Under the pieces are notes generated by a model. It was not told where the DNA came from, ran no database searches, and saw nothing but the letters and a program-made list of their open reading frames with translations. The position numbers and the translations under genes were made by a program. 64,000 bases of DNA. It comes from Paenibacillus zeisoli. GTDB taxonomy: Bacteria; Bacillota; Bacilli; Paenibacillales; Paenibacillaceae. This document shows positions 33,589-43,324 of this stretch, piece by piece. The stretch lies in contig NZ_RZNX01000010.1 in the NCBI RefSeq assembly GCF_003994465.1, forward strand, positions 60,582-124,581. The letters are read 5' to 3'. Each line of letters opens with the position of its first letter. Within the stretch, counting starts at the first letter, position 1.

Positions 33589-35124
33589 ATGTCAGCAGCG
33601 CCTCCGGTTCTGGAGCTTAAGGGAATTACCAAGCGGTTTCCTGGTATTGTAGCTAATGACTCCATTAGTTTGAAGCTAAATAAGGGCGAAATTCATGCGC
33701 TTCTCGGTGAGAATGGAGCCGGTAAGTCTACTCTGATGAACATTGTGTTCGGATTATACCAGCCTGACGAAGGAAGTATTGATATAAATGGTCAACCTGT
33801 ACTTATCGATAATCCCAATAAAGCGATTGACCTTGGTATCGGGATGGTCCATCAGCATTTCAAATTAGTGGAACCGTTTACGGTGACTGAGAATATTATT
33901 TTGGGCATGGAGCCGCGCAAAGGTATTAATCTGGATTATAAGACGGCATCTGCCAAGATCAAGGCATTGTCTGAACAGTATGGACTCAAGGTGAATCCGA
34001 ATGCCAAAATCCACGATATTTCCGTCGGTATGCAGCAGCGCGTAGAGATTCTGAAGACACTTTACCGCGGAGCGGATATCCTTATTTTTGATGAACCGAC
34101 AGCGGTTCTGACTCCTCAGGAAATTTCCGAGTTGATGGAGATTATGCGACGGCTGGTTGCTGAAGGCAAATCCATTATTTTGATTACACATAAGCTGAAA
34201 GAAATTATGCAAATCTCAGATGTCGTTACGATCATTCGCCGGGGTAAGGTAATCGACACGGTGAAGACTTCAGAATCCAGTCCACATGAGCTGGCAGAGA
34301 AGATGGTGGGAAGAAGCGTATCCTTTAAAGTGGACAAGAAGCCGGCAGAACCGAAGGAAGCAGTACTTCAAGTCAACAACATTTCGGCTAAGAATAAAGA
34401 TGGGGTACCTGTCCTGGATGGTCTCAGTCTGACGCTTAGAGCCGGTGAAATTCTTGGGGTCGCTGGAGTAGATGGCAATGGACAAAGTGAGTTGATCGAA
34501 GCCCTGACAGGACTTCGCAAGATCGACAGCGGGTCTATTAAGGTTCTGAGTCAGGAGATCTCGAATCTGCCGCCGAGAAAAGTCATCGAAAGCGGTGTGT
34601 CCCACATTCCGGAAGACCGTCATAAGCATGGTCTTGTCCTGGATTTCTCTATGAAAGAGAACATGGTGCTGGAGACATATTATAAAGAGCCTTATAACCG
34701 AAAAGGGTTCTTGGACTATGATGCCATCGGTAAGCAGGCAAAACGTCTGATTGAGCATTTCGACGTCCGTACGCCAAGCATGGATACACTGGCACGATCA
34801 CTGTCTGGCGGTAATCAGCAGAAAGCAATTATAGCCCGGGAAATAGATAAGAACCCTGATCTCCTGATTGCTGCGCAGCCTACCCGGGGTCTGGACGTAG
34901 GTGCAATAGAATTCGTACAGCGCCAGCTGATCGCACAACGGGATCAAGGTAAGGCCGTGCTGCTAATTTCGTTTGAATTGGATGAGATTATGAATGTATC
35001 TGACCGGATTGTGGTTATCTATGAAGGCCGTATTGTTGGCGAAGTATATCCTGAATCAACTAACGATCAGGAGCTCGGTCTGATGATGGCAGGCAGCACG
35101 GCGGGAGGTAAGGCACATGAGTAA
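33589..35124 (+). CDS. Nucleoside ABC importer, duplicated ATPase subunit (NupO-like)
   Basis: A 511-residue protein with two tandem ABC domains, the simple-sugar/nucleoside (CUT2-like) form. Domain 1: Walker A GENGAGKST, Q loop, signature SVGMQQR, Walker B ILIFDEPTAVL. Domain 2 is degenerate in the Walker A position (GVDGNGQSE) with a good signature LSGGNQQK and DLLIAAQPTRGLD, as usual in this family. The ATG at 33589 follows AGAAGGGTGATCTC; an in-frame ATG at 33550 is farther upstream without a site. Its end overlaps the next gene by 8 bp. Confidence 0.94.
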   Translation: MSAAPPVLELKGITKRFPGIVANDSISLKLNKGEIHALLGENGAGKSTLMNIVFGLYQPDEGSIDINGQPVLIDNPNKAIDLGIGMVHQHFKLVEPFTVTENIILGMEPRKGINLDYKTASAKIKALSEQYGLKVNPNAKIHDISVGMQQRVEILKTLYRGADILIFDEPTAVLTPQEISELMEIMRRLVAEGKSIILITHKLKEIMQISDVVTIIRRGKVIDTVKTSESSPHELAEKMVGRSVSFKVDKKPAEPKEAVLQVNNISAKNKDGVPVLDGLSLTLRAGEILGVAGVDGNGQSELIEALTGLRKIDSGSIKVLSQEISNLPPRKVIESGVSHIPEDRHKHGLVLDFSMKENMVLETYYKEPYNRKGFLDYDAIGKQAKRLIEHFDVRTPSMDTLARSLSGGNQQKAIIAREIDKNPDLLIAAQPTRGLDVGAIEFVQRQLIAQRDQGKAVLLISFELDEIMNVSDRIVVIYEGRIVGEVYPESTNDQELGLMMAGSTAGGKAHE

Positions 35125-36193
35125 ATTGTACAAGATTTTTACCGGAAGTATTGTTGTGCCTCTGGTTGCCATTATATTTGGCTTGATCGTCGGTGCGATC
35201 ATTATGCTAGTTGGCGGATATGATCCGCTGCTTGCCTACCAATCCCTATTTGAGCAGGTATTTGGGAACCTGTATGATTTTGGGGAGACGCTGCGTGAGA
35301 TTACACCGCTAATCTTGACGGGTCTTGCAGTGGCATTTGCCTTTAGAGCGGGTCTCTTTAATATTGGTGGTGAAGGCCAGTTTATCGTGGGAATGACTGC
35401 TGCTACCTTTGTTGGAATCAAGGTGACCGGTCTGCCCTCCATCATTCACGCTCCACTTGCGCTTATTGCCGGGGCGCTTTGCGGCGGCTTGTGGGCTGCT
35501 ATTGCAGGGTATCTGAAGGCTAAAAGAGGCGTAAATGAAGTTATTACAACAATTATGCTGAACTGGACCGCGTTATATTTGGGGAACTACATCGTAAACT
35601 CCTTCCTCCTGCCGGAAGGAATGGATCATTCGGAAGAAATTCAACCAACGGCTTCTATCTCCATACAAAGTTTGGTTAATTTCTTCAATGATGCTCGCAT
35701 GCACTGGGGTATGCTCCTGGCTGTGCTAGCATCCGTGTTCTTCTATTACTTCTTGTGGAAGAGTAAGCAGGGCTATGAGCTTCGTGCCGTAGGCTTTAAT
35801 CCGAATGCTGCTGAGTATGCCGGAATGAATGTGGGCCGGAATGTAGTTAAAGCGATGTTTATCAGCGGCGTGTTTGCGGGATTGGCAGGAGCTGTACAGG
35901 TACTTGGGGTATTTCATTACCAGTCGATCATGTCCGGATCGCCAGGGATTGGCTTTGACGGTATCGCTGTCGCCTTGATCGGGATGAACCATCCGTTTGG
36001 TATTTTGCTGGGAGGATCACTGTTCGGGATTCTGACTTACGGATCTGCAGGCATGAGCTTTGGTGCAGGTGTACCGCCGGAATTGATTCGGATTGTCATC
36101 GGATCGATCATCTTCTTCATTGCCGCACAGGGCATCGTACGCTGGGTCCTTAAACCTCTTTACTCCAAACGCAAGAAAGAGAAGGTGTTGTAA
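35117..36193 (+). CDS. Nucleoside ABC importer permease 1 (NupP-like)
   Basis: A 358-residue membrane permease of the BPD_transp_2 (branched-chain/ribose type) family with about ten helices. FNIGGEGQFIVGM, AKRGVNEVITTIMLNW (the coupling-helix region), GFNPNAAEYAGMNV and SGVFAGLAGAVQVLG are characteristic of the YufP/NupP subfamily. AGGTAAGGCAC precedes the ATG, and the start lies inside the ATPase gene, giving tight co-translation. Confidence 0.93.
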   Translation: MSKLYKIFTGSIVVPLVAIIFGLIVGAIIMLVGGYDPLLAYQSLFEQVFGNLYDFGETLREITPLILTGLAVAFAFRAGLFNIGGEGQFIVGMTAATFVGIKVTGLPSIIHAPLALIAGALCGGLWAAIAGYLKAKRGVNEVITTIMLNWTALYLGNYIVNSFLLPEGMDHSEEIQPTASISIQSLVNFFNDARMHWGMLLAVLASVFFYYFLWKSKQGYELRAVGFNPNAAEYAGMNVGRNVVKAMFISGVFAGLAGAVQVLGVFHYQSIMSGSPGIGFDGIAVALIGMNHPFGILLGGSLFGILTYGSAGMSFGAGVPPELIRIVIGSIIFFIAAQGIVRWVLKPLYSKRKKEKVL

Positions 36194-37153
36194 ATGGATT
36201 GGGTAACTACTTTAGGCCAGTTGATCAATACGACGCTTGTATTCTCGACAGCGCTTATCTTTGCGGCCTTGGGCGGCATCTTCTCTGAGCGTTCAGGGGT
36301 AACTAATATCGGGATTGAAGGACTAATGACCTTCGGGGCCTTCTCGGCCGCAGTAGCTACTTACTATGCTGAACAATCGGGCATGGGCGGAGGAGCTCCG
36401 TGGGTTGGTCTTGTTGCAGCGATAATTACGGGGGTACTTGCTTCATTGATTCATGCTTTGGCTTCGATCACGTTCAAGGCGGATCAGATTATAAGCGGTA
36501 TCGTAATTAACTTCCTGGCTGCTGGGAGTACCTTGTATCTGGTTAAGCTGATTTTCAGTGGAAATGGGGAGACTCCGCTTTTGCAGGTGGTTAGTAAATA
36601 TCCAATTCCGGGTCTTTCCCAGATTCCGATTATTGGAGAAGGTCTGTTCAATAATTACCCCACTACTTATTTGGCCATCATACTGGTGTTCGTGGCTTAC
36701 TATGTTCTCTACAAGACTCCGTTTGGTCTGCGTCTGCGTTCGGTGGGTGAGCATCCAAGTGCTGCAGATACTGTGGGGATCAACGTTCGTCGTATGCGTT
36801 ACATCGGTGTTATGATCAGTGGTGCTCTAGCTGCTCTCGGTGGCGCAACCGTCACATTGACTACAACAAGTACCTTTGCGCATAATACGATCTCGGGTCA
36901 GGGCTTTATCGCTATTGCGGCGATGATCTTCGGGAAATGGAACCCAATTGGTGCGTTCGGAGCAGCTGCGTTCTTCGGCTTCTCGCAAGCGATCCGCAGT
37001 TATGTTACGCTGTTCTCCTGGTCCAGCCACATTCCAATGGAATTCATCTACATGCTTCCATATGTGCTGACCATAATCGTATTGGTGGCTGCGGTAGGGC
37101 GTTCTTCCGCTCCTGCTGCACTGGGGATTCCTTACGATCCGGGTAAAAGATAA
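36194..37153 (+). CDS. Nucleoside ABC importer permease 2 (NupQ-like)
   Basis: A 319-residue membrane permease, the partner of the preceding gene. TNIGIEGLMTFGAFSA, FKADQIISGIVINFLAAG, VGEHPSAADTVGINV and SGALAALGGATVTL are the conserved blocks. The ATG directly follows the TAA of permease 1 with no spacing. Last gene of the importer operon. Confidence 0.93.
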   Translation: MDWVTTLGQLINTTLVFSTALIFAALGGIFSERSGVTNIGIEGLMTFGAFSAAVATYYAEQSGMGGGAPWVGLVAAIITGVLASLIHALASITFKADQIISGIVINFLAAGSTLYLVKLIFSGNGETPLLQVVSKYPIPGLSQIPIIGEGLFNNYPTTYLAIILVFVAYYVLYKTPFGLRLRSVGEHPSAADTVGINVRRMRYIGVMISGALAALGGATVTLTTTSTFAHNTISGQGFIAIAAMIFGKWNPIGAFGAAAFFGFSQAIRSYVTLFSWSSHIPMEFIYMLPYVLTIIVLVAAVGRSSAPAALGIPYDPGKR

Positions 37154-37342
37154 ACGGGCATACAGCGAGGTAAGCCTCGTGCTTTTGACTAGGCGGATAT
37201 CCAAGGTGTGTAGTATTTCTGGGCAACTGACGAATCACTGAGAATTCCGGTTGTTCCAGCTTCAAAGTATCACGAAGGCTGACCTATAGGTCGGCTAGCT
37301 TCCACTAGCCCACAATCTCTGATTGATGTAGATCATAACAGC

Positions 37343-37386
37343 AAAGCTCCAGCCCAAGGATGCCTTTTGGGACTGGAGCTTTTGCT
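37343..37386 (+). terminator. Terminator after the nucleoside importer (usable from both strands)
   Basis: AAAGCTCCAG...CCAAGG pairs with TTTTGGG...CTGGAGCTTTT. It lies ~190 bp after the last permease and 6 bp beyond the minus-strand ywbE stop. Between the two, GACCTATAGGTC (37281-37292) is a perfect 12-bp palindrome of unknown role. Confidence 0.85.
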
Positions 37387-37391
37387 ATGTG

Positions 37392-37586
37392 TTAGATGTG
37401 GACGGTTTTGACTCGCCCAACCTGTCCATCCTCCAAGCGAACCTTGATTCCATGGGGATGGCTAGGAGAGTTGGTCAGAATGTCTTTGACAACCCCACGG
37501 GTAAGCTTGCCGGTTCGCTGATCTTGCTTGAGTACGATATCCACCGTTCTTCCGGGGATGATATTTTTGCGCTCTGTTCCATTCAT
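37392..37586 (-). CDS. ywbE: YwbE-family small protein
   Basis: A 64-residue protein with the conserved core IIPGRTVDIVLKQDQRTGKL, VKDILTNSPSHPHGIKVRL and QVGRVKTVHI, which is the YwbE family (uncharacterised, small KOW/SH3-like beta protein). The ATG at 37586 matches the family N-terminus (MNG-R-NI-PG), but its AAAGGAG site is 13 bases away; GTG at 37595 in the same frame is four bases from that site and may be the real start. A longer in-frame start at 37706 would add an unconserved Cys-rich stretch. Monocistronic. Confidence 0.85.
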   Translation of the reverse strand: MNGTERKNIIPGRTVDIVLKQDQRTGKLTRGVVKDILTNSPSHPHGIKVRLEDGQVGRVKTVHI

Positions 37587-37667
37587 GTGGTTCACGGGTC
37601 TCCTTTGGGTAGATAATACAAACATATCATAACAAAAGAGGAATCCAAAGCTTAGACAGGATTCGAC

Positions 37668-37697
37668 TTGCCAATAGGTGTATGTTTTGCATATAAT
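37668..37697 (+). promoter_or_regulatory. Promoter of pheST
   Basis: TTGCCA (37668-37673) and TATAAT (37692-37697) with an 18-base spacer, directly upstream of the T-box leader. Confidence 0.65.
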
Positions 37698-37714
37698 ATT
37701 GAACATAAGAATGC

Positions 37715-38027
37715 AGAGTAACCATGATATGAAATGCTGAGATGGAGAAGAGTAAGCAGTGCCTCTTTACAGGGAGGAAACGCCGTAAGATTGAGAGCGT
37801 TTCTACAGAATCAGGCTGCCGAAGTTCACTCCGGAGCAGCGCCTTGAACCGATAGTCCAGGGGGACTATGACAGTAGAGGCTGCCGGCTACGAACCGTTA
37901 ATTCGATGAGTGAGAGAAGTATCTTTCAGAATGGTGCTGTTAATATGAGCACCTAAGAGGATATGGATCTAACAAGGGTGGTACCACGGTCTTTTCGTCC
38001 CTTACGGGAGAGAAGGCCTTTTTTTGT
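37715..38027 (+). promoter_or_regulatory. T-box leader of pheST (tRNA-Phe-sensing)
   Basis: AAGGGTGGTACCACGG at ~37974-37989 is the T-box. The terminator CTTTTCGTCCC/GGGAGAGAAGG with a T run is at 37991-38025. The specifier region reads CCGAAGTTCACTCC, with TTC (phenylalanine) at 37825-37827. This is the standard control of pheS in Bacillota. Confidence 0.94.
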
Positions 38028-38109
38028 TGTACTCGGGAATTGTGCTCGTCATAAGACGAAGGATTTCGAGTTCGGTATCTTGGGTCTTAAACTTTAAGGA
38101 GGTTCATAA

Positions 38110-39144
38110 ATGAAAGAGCGGTTGGAATCGTTAAAAGTCGAAGCGTTGGATCAGCTGAAGGATGTTGCTGATGCTGGGCAGCTCAATGATCTTAGAGTGA
38201 AGTATTTAGGCAAGAAGGGTGCTCTTACAGAAATTTTGAGAGGGATGGGAGCGCTTAGTGCAGAGGAGCGTCCGGTAATCGGGCAGGTCGCCAATGAAGT
38301 ACGTGCCGCCATCGAAGAAGTTATCGAGCGTCAGCAGCTGGAATTCCAGAATCAAGAAACCGAGCAAAGACTCGCAGCCGAGAAGGTAGATGTGACTCTA
38401 CCGGGACGCCCGCTTCGCCAAGGAAGCGTTCATCCGCTGAATAAGGTCATCCAGGACATTGAGGATATCTTCATTGGACTTGGATACCGCATTGCGGAAG
38501 GTCCAGAGGTCGAGACGGATTACTACAACTTTGAAGCCCTTAATCTGCCGAAGAACCATCCGGCTCGCGATATGCAGGATTCCTTTTACATTACAGAGGA
38601 CATTCTGATGCGGACGCAGACCTCTCCAGTACAGGTTCGTACGATGGAAGCCATGCAAGGTGAGGTGCCGGTTAAAGTCATTTGCCCAGGTAAGGTCTAC
38701 CGACGTGATGATGATGATGCGACTCACTCCTTCCAGTTCAACCAGATTGAAGGTCTGGTCATTGGTAAAGGAATCCGGATGAGTGACCTCAAGGGCACCC
38801 TGCTCCAGTTCACTCGCGAAATGTTCGGACCTCATACCCAGATTCGTCTGCGTCCAAGCTTCTTTCCTTTCACAGAGCCTAGTGCTGAGGTAGACGTAAC
38901 TTGTGTGAAGTGCGGCGGTTCAGGCTGCCGGATGTGCAAACACACAGGCTGGCTTGAAATTCTGGGTTGCGGTATGGTACACCCGCGTGTGCTTGAAATG
39001 GGCGGTTACGATCCAGAGGAGTATACGGGCTTTGCCTTCGGGATGGGCGTAGAGCGAATTGCAATCCTCAAATACGGGATTGATGACATCCGTCATTTCT
39101 ACAGCAATGACTTGCGGTTCCTGCAGCAGTTCGCTCGAAACTAA
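38110..39144 (+). CDS. pheS: Phenylalanyl-tRNA synthetase alpha subunit
   Basis: A 344-residue class II catalytic subunit. The N-terminal coiled-coil region (to ~90) contacts tRNA-Phe. [19 protein letters not shown] begins the catalytic domain, with [11 protein letters not shown] (motif 1 region), [25 protein letters not shown] (motif 2) and [17 protein letters not shown] (motif 3). [18 protein letters not shown] insertion carries a cysteine cluster common in Bacillota PheS. AAGGAGGTTCATAA precedes the ATG. Works as alpha2-beta2 with PheT. Confidence 0.97.
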   Translation: MKERLESLKVEALDQLKDVADAGQLNDLRVKYLGKKGALTEILRGMGALSAEERPVIGQVANEVRAAIEEVIERQQLEFQNQETEQRLAAEKVDVTLPGRPLRQGSVHPLNKVIQDIEDIFIGLGYRIAEGPEVETDYYNFEALNLPKNHPARDMQDSFYITEDILMRTQTSPVQVRTMEAMQGEVPVKVICPGKVYRRDDDDATHSFQFNQIEGLVIGKGIRMSDLKGTLLQFTREMFGPHTQIRLRPSFFPFTEPSAEVDVTCVKCGGSGCRMCKHTGWLEILGCGMVHPRVLEMGGYDPEEYTGFAFGMGVERIAILKYGIDDIRHFYSNDLRFLQQFARN

Positions 39145-39168
39145 TTATCGAAGGGAAGGGACATATTC

Positions 39169-41616
39169 ATGAAAGTATCAACCGAATGGTTGTCGGATTA
39201 TATATCTTTGGACAATGTGGTGACGGAGGAACTAGCTGAGCAGATTACACGTTCCGGTATTGAGATCGATTCTGTAGAGAAGAGAAGCCCAGGTGTGAGC
39301 CAAGTCGTTGTGGGTTATGTGAAGAGTAAGGAAAAGCACCCCGATGCGGATAAGCTTAATGTATGTATTATAGATGCGGGACTTGATGAGGACCTGCAAA
39401 TCGTATGCGGAGCCAAGAACGTCGATGCCGGTCAAAAGGTACCTGTTGCTCTGGTAGGCGCCAAGCTTCCCGGTGGACTTGAGATCAAGAAAGCGAAGCT
39501 GCGCGGCGTTGCTTCCCAAGGCATGATCTGCTCTGCCAAGGAACTCGGCCTGAATGAGAAATTCGTACCGAAAGAACAGCAGGAAGGGATTCTCGTTCTT
39601 CCCGACAATACCGAGGTTGGAGTTCCGATTAATGGCGTGCTCGGTCTGGATGATGAGGTTCTAGACTTTGATCTAACGCCAAATCGTTCGGACTGTCTCA
39701 GTATGCTTGGAGCAGCTTATGAAGTGGGTGCTATTCTCGGACGAGAAGTGAAGATTCCTGAGCCGGAGAAAAAGTTGATTGAAGTTTCTGAAGCTGCCAG
39801 CAATCACATTGCTGTTCATATTGAGGCTCCGGAACTCTGTAACCATTACGCGGTTCGTTATTTCTCCAATGTAAAGATTGCACCTTCACCGCAGTGGATG
39901 CAGAATCGTCTTGCAGCAGCAGGTGTACGTCCGATCAATAACATTGTGGATATCACGAACTATGTCATGATGGAATATGGTCAGCCCCTGCATGCTTTTG
40001 ATGCGGATCAAATTGCAGGCGGATCCATTGGTGTGCGTCGGGCAGAAGAAGGGGAGACCCTGGTAACTCTGGACGGTCAGGAGCGCAAGCTAGAGGCGGG
40101 TGCTTTGCTCATCACGGATGGCGAGAATAAGCCGGTTGGCCTTGCTGGTGTAATGGGCGGACTGAATTCTGAGGTTACGGGAAATACCGTTAATATTATT
40201 CTCGAATCTGCACATTTCGATGGTGGAAGTGTCCGCAAGACATCCCGTCAGCTCGGACTTCGCTCCGAAGCTTCCCTTCGGTTCGAGAAGGAAGTCGATC
40301 CGAATCGGGTTATTCCTGCACTGAACCGGGCAGCAAGTCTGATCGCGCAGTATGCAGGAGGAACAGTACATCAAGGGATTGTAGAATCCGTAATTAAGGC
40401 ACCGGAAGACAAGAAAATTACACTATCGCTTAGCAAGCTTAATGGTTATCTTGGAACAGACATTTCCATGCTCGAAGTCAAGACGATCTTCACCAGGCTG
40501 AATTTCGAAAGTTCAGAGCGTCAAGGGGAAATTGAAGTGCTTGTTCCTTCACGCCGTGGGGATATTACCCGCGATGTAGATTTGATTGAAGAAATTGCTC
40601 GTCTGTATGGATATGCCAATATTCCTACCACCTCAATTGAGGGACCAACCACAGCCGGCTCTTATACAAGGGAGCAGTTCCTTCGCCGCAGCCTGCGTAC
40701 GCTGTTAACACATGGAGGCTGGCAGGAAGTGATCAGCTACTCGTTCACTTATGAAGCTTCTGTGGGCTTGTTCCCGACTCTCTCGGCAGGAAGCCGTGCT
40801 GTGAAGCTGGCTATGCCGATGAGCGAGGACAGAAGCGTTCTTCGCACAAGTACACTTCCACAGCTGGTAGATATCGCAGCTTATAACCGGAATCGGAAGC
40901 AGGATAACCTGTCGATTTTTGAGATTGGCAGTGTATTCTGGACTGAGGAAGACAAGCTGACCAGACAGCCTAGGGAGCTTCCTGTGTTAAGTTTCCTTCT
41001 AACAGGTCTTCGTGAGGAGAAGCAGTGGAATATCCCGGCCGAGAAGGTGGACTTCTTCGATCTGAAGGGCGCCATTGAGAGCGTGACTGAATATTTGGGT
41101 CTTCGTAATAAGATTACTTATGCAGCCGATCGGCCGGAAGGGTTTCACCCGGGACGCTCAGCCTCCATATATCTGCAGACTGGAGAAGAGAAGATCCGGA
41201 TTGGGGTACTTGGACAGATGCATCCGAACTTACAGCGGGATAAAGACCTAGAAGATACTTATGTTGCCGAGCTGCTGCTGACACCGCTGTATCAGCATGC
41301 AGAAAGCAATATTGAATACAACGAGCTGCCAAGGTTCCCTTCAGTCGAGAGGGATATTGCAGTGGTTGTGGACAGTGAGGTGGAAGCAGGAGCCCTGATT
41401 CAGGCCATTCAAGCCACCGCAGGTGAGCTGCTTACCGGTATTCAAGTCTTCGATGTGTTCACAGGCAGCAAATTAGGAGATAACAAAAAGAGTGTGGCCA
41501 TATCCATGGTATACCAGCACAAAGATCGCACATTGACTGAAGAGGACATTACGACAGTACATGAACGCGTGCTTGAGGTCCTTGAACAAACTTTTGCCGC
41601 AGAACTTAGAAAATAG
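39169..41616 (+). CDS. pheT: Phenylalanyl-tRNA synthetase beta subunit
   Basis: An 815-residue subunit with an N-terminal tRNA-binding (EMAP-like) domain at ~40-155, B5 domain, the editing B3/B4 domain, a catalytic-like domain and a C-terminal anticodon-binding FDX-ACB domain (RFPSVERDIAVVVD, KSVAISMVYQHKDRTLTEEDI). Length is typical (~800). It begins 24 bp after pheS. Followed by a terminator. Confidence 0.97.
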   Translation: MKVSTEWLSDYISLDNVVTEELAEQITRSGIEIDSVEKRSPGVSQVVVGYVKSKEKHPDADKLNVCIIDAGLDEDLQIVCGAKNVDAGQKVPVALVGAKLPGGLEIKKAKLRGVASQGMICSAKELGLNEKFVPKEQQEGILVLPDNTEVGVPINGVLGLDDEVLDFDLTPNRSDCLSMLGAAYEVGAILGREVKIPEPEKKLIEVSEAASNHIAVHIEAPELCNHYAVRYFSNVKIAPSPQWMQNRLAAAGVRPINNIVDITNYVMMEYGQPLHAFDADQIAGGSIGVRRAEEGETLVTLDGQERKLEAGALLITDGENKPVGLAGVMGGLNSEVTGNTVNIILESAHFDGGSVRKTSRQLGLRSEASLRFEKEVDPNRVIPALNRAASLIAQYAGGTVHQGIVESVIKAPEDKKITLSLSKLNGYLGTDISMLEVKTIFTRLNFESSERQGEIEVLVPSRRGDITRDVDLIEEIARLYGYANIPTTSIEGPTTAGSYTREQFLRRSLRTLLTHGGWQEVISYSFTYEASVGLFPTLSAGSRAVKLAMPMSEDRSVLRTSTLPQLVDIAAYNRNRKQDNLSIFEIGSVFWTEEDKLTRQPRELPVLSFLLTGLREEKQWNIPAEKVDFFDLKGAIESVTEYLGLRNKITYAADRPEGFHPGRSASIYLQTGEEKIRIGVLGQMHPNLQRDKDLEDTYVAELLLTPLYQHAESNIEYNELPRFPSVERDIAVVVDSEVEAGALIQAIQATAGELLTGIQVFDVFTGSKLGDNKKSVAISMVYQHKDRTLTEEDITTVHERVLEVLEQTFAAELRK

Positions 41617-41631
41617 CAGGAAATTACAGAA

Positions 41632-41676
41632 GTCACATCGAATCCTATAGCAAGCAAGATTCGATGTGGCTTTTGC
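41632..41676 (+). terminator. Terminator of pheST
   Basis: CACATCGAATC pairs with GATTCGATGTG, followed by GCTTTTGC. The T tract is short, so some readthrough into zapA is possible. Confidence 0.7.
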
Positions 41677-41725
41677 ACAATAACACATCTTGGACCAGAC
41701 ATAAGAATTGAAGGAGGTACTTGCT

Positions 41726-43273
41726 TTGACTAAATCCGATCGAACCAGTGTAACCGTAGAAATTTACGGCTCTTCTTATAAAATTGTCGGCAGCAGTGCT
41801 GAATATATGAAGCAGGTTGCCCGTCAAGTTAATGACCGTATGCATACCATAGCTAAAGCTCATACGCATTTGGATATTCCACGTATTGCGGTTCTTGCCG
41901 CGGTTCATATGGCGGAGGAAGTTGTCAAGATGGATGCCGTGGAGCTGGAACTTGCTTCCGTCTCCCAGCAGAAGCAGGGACTCGAAGAGAAGCTTAATAC
42001 CCAAGGAAATTTATATAATGAACAACAGATTAAGTTCGGAACCCTTCAAGAGTCCTTTAACCGCCTTCAAAGCGAAAAGTCTGGGCTTGAAGAATTATTG
42101 AAGAAATCGAATGACACCTTGAAAGAAAAGGAAAAAGAAGCTCACAATCAGTCTGTGCGGATTCAGGAGCTGGAGAAGCAGTTGAGTGAAGAACGTCAAA
42201 GCCGGACTGCTCTTCAGGACAAGCTAAGTGCAGCAGAGCAGCTTTTGAAGAAAGAAAAAGAAGACCGGGCCAAATTGGATGAACAGTACAAACAGTCCCT
42301 GCGCCGGGAAGAGAATTCTGCCGTAGAAGTGAAGAAGCTTAAAGAAAATGCAGCATTGCTTGAAAGTCAGCTTACTCAATCACTCGAAGCTTCAAAGACG
42401 GTTCAGCAGAAAGTTACAAGCCTTCAGCAGGCCCTTCAGAATGCCAAATCGCTTGAAGAGCAGCTGCGTGCAGAGGCTGCCAAGACTGTTCAGGAAGCTG
42501 AATCCAGTCAAAAGCTTGCCGAGAAGCGTAACGAGCAGATCAATCGTCTTGAAGATGAGCTGCTACAGGCTGCAGAACATAACGAGGCTTTGGAGCAAGG
42601 TCTGCGAACTTCACAGGACGAGGTTGAGTCTTTGAAAGAACAGCTGAACAAGGATAAGATGGCCAGCAAGGAAGTAGAGGAAGAGCTAGCTTTGGTACAG
42701 GAGCAGTTCCGTTCTCTTAAAGATTCCTATGAGAATACGCTGCGCCGTGAACAGAAGACGGAAGAAGTGATGCAGGAGCTGAAGGCCGAAGGCGATAAGC
42801 TTAAGCAGCAGCTTGCCGAGCTTCAAGAGCAGCTTAACCGGAATGTCGACTTGGTACAAGAGAGAACCAAGACTCTGGAAGAGGCCGAGAACAGGGAGCT
42901 GGAATGGCAGATTCGCTGTGAGACCGCTGAAGAGCAGTATAACTCAATTCGTGAATCCGAAGCGGTACTTCGCCAGCAGTTGGTTGATTGGCAGCAGCAG
43001 TGTGCGGCTGCAGGAGATACTGCAAATTCACTTGCTGAGGAGAAGTCCAGCCTGGTTCTGGAAAGAGATCAGCTGGCTGGCCAGCTGGAGGAGATCGGCG
43101 GACAGTTCGAAATGATCTCGCACGAGTATCGGCTGATGCAGACAGAGCGTGAGATGGAGCGGGAGCGGGTTCAGAAGATTCAGGAAGAGCACGCCAAGCT
43201 GAAAGAAGAGTATGCTAAGTTACAGATGGAGTACAATGAATGGATCGAGCTGATTGAACAGGACCAGACCTGA
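41726..43273 (+). CDS. zapA: ZapA-domain cell division protein with a very long coiled-coil extension
   Basis: A 515-residue protein. Residues 5-75 are a ZapA domain (VTVEIYGSSYKIVGSSAEYMKQ, NDRMHTIAKAHTHLD, RIAVLAAVHMAEE), which bundles FtsZ at the division ring. From about residue 78 to the end it is almost continuous Glu/Lys/Gln/Leu heptads, a coiled coil of more than 400 residues. Ordinary ZapA is ~85-110 residues. The TTG at 41726 is seven bases after AAGGAGGT; the upstream in-frame TTG (41708) would place the ribosome site inside the gene. Position after pheT matches B. subtilis zapA. Confidence 0.88.
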   Translation: MTKSDRTSVTVEIYGSSYKIVGSSAEYMKQVARQVNDRMHTIAKAHTHLDIPRIAVLAAVHMAEEVVKMDAVELELASVSQQKQGLEEKLNTQGNLYNEQQIKFGTLQESFNRLQSEKSGLEELLKKSNDTLKEKEKEAHNQSVRIQELEKQLSEERQSRTALQDKLSAAEQLLKKEKEDRAKLDEQYKQSLRREENSAVEVKKLKENAALLESQLTQSLEASKTVQQKVTSLQQALQNAKSLEEQLRAEAAKTVQEAESSQKLAEKRNEQINRLEDELLQAAEHNEALEQGLRTSQDEVESLKEQLNKDKMASKEVEEELALVQEQFRSLKDSYENTLRREQKTEEVMQELKAEGDKLKQQLAELQEQLNRNVDLVQERTKTLEEAENRELEWQIRCETAEEQYNSIRESEAVLRQQLVDWQQQCAAAGDTANSLAEEKSSLVLERDQLAGQLEEIGGQFEMISHEYRLMQTEREMERERVQKIQEEHAKLKEEYAKLQMEYNEWIELIEQDQT

Positions 43274-43289
43274 TAGGATAGATCACAAA

Positions 43290-43322
43290 GAAAAGGACAG
43301 CACGCAGGGTGCTGTCCTTTCA
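43290..43322. terminator. Bidirectional terminator between zapA and the cupredoxin gene
   Basis: AAAGGACAGCAC pairs with GTGCTGTCCTTT over a 4-5 nt loop; A and T runs on both sides. Confidence 0.9.
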
Positions 43323-43324
43323 AA

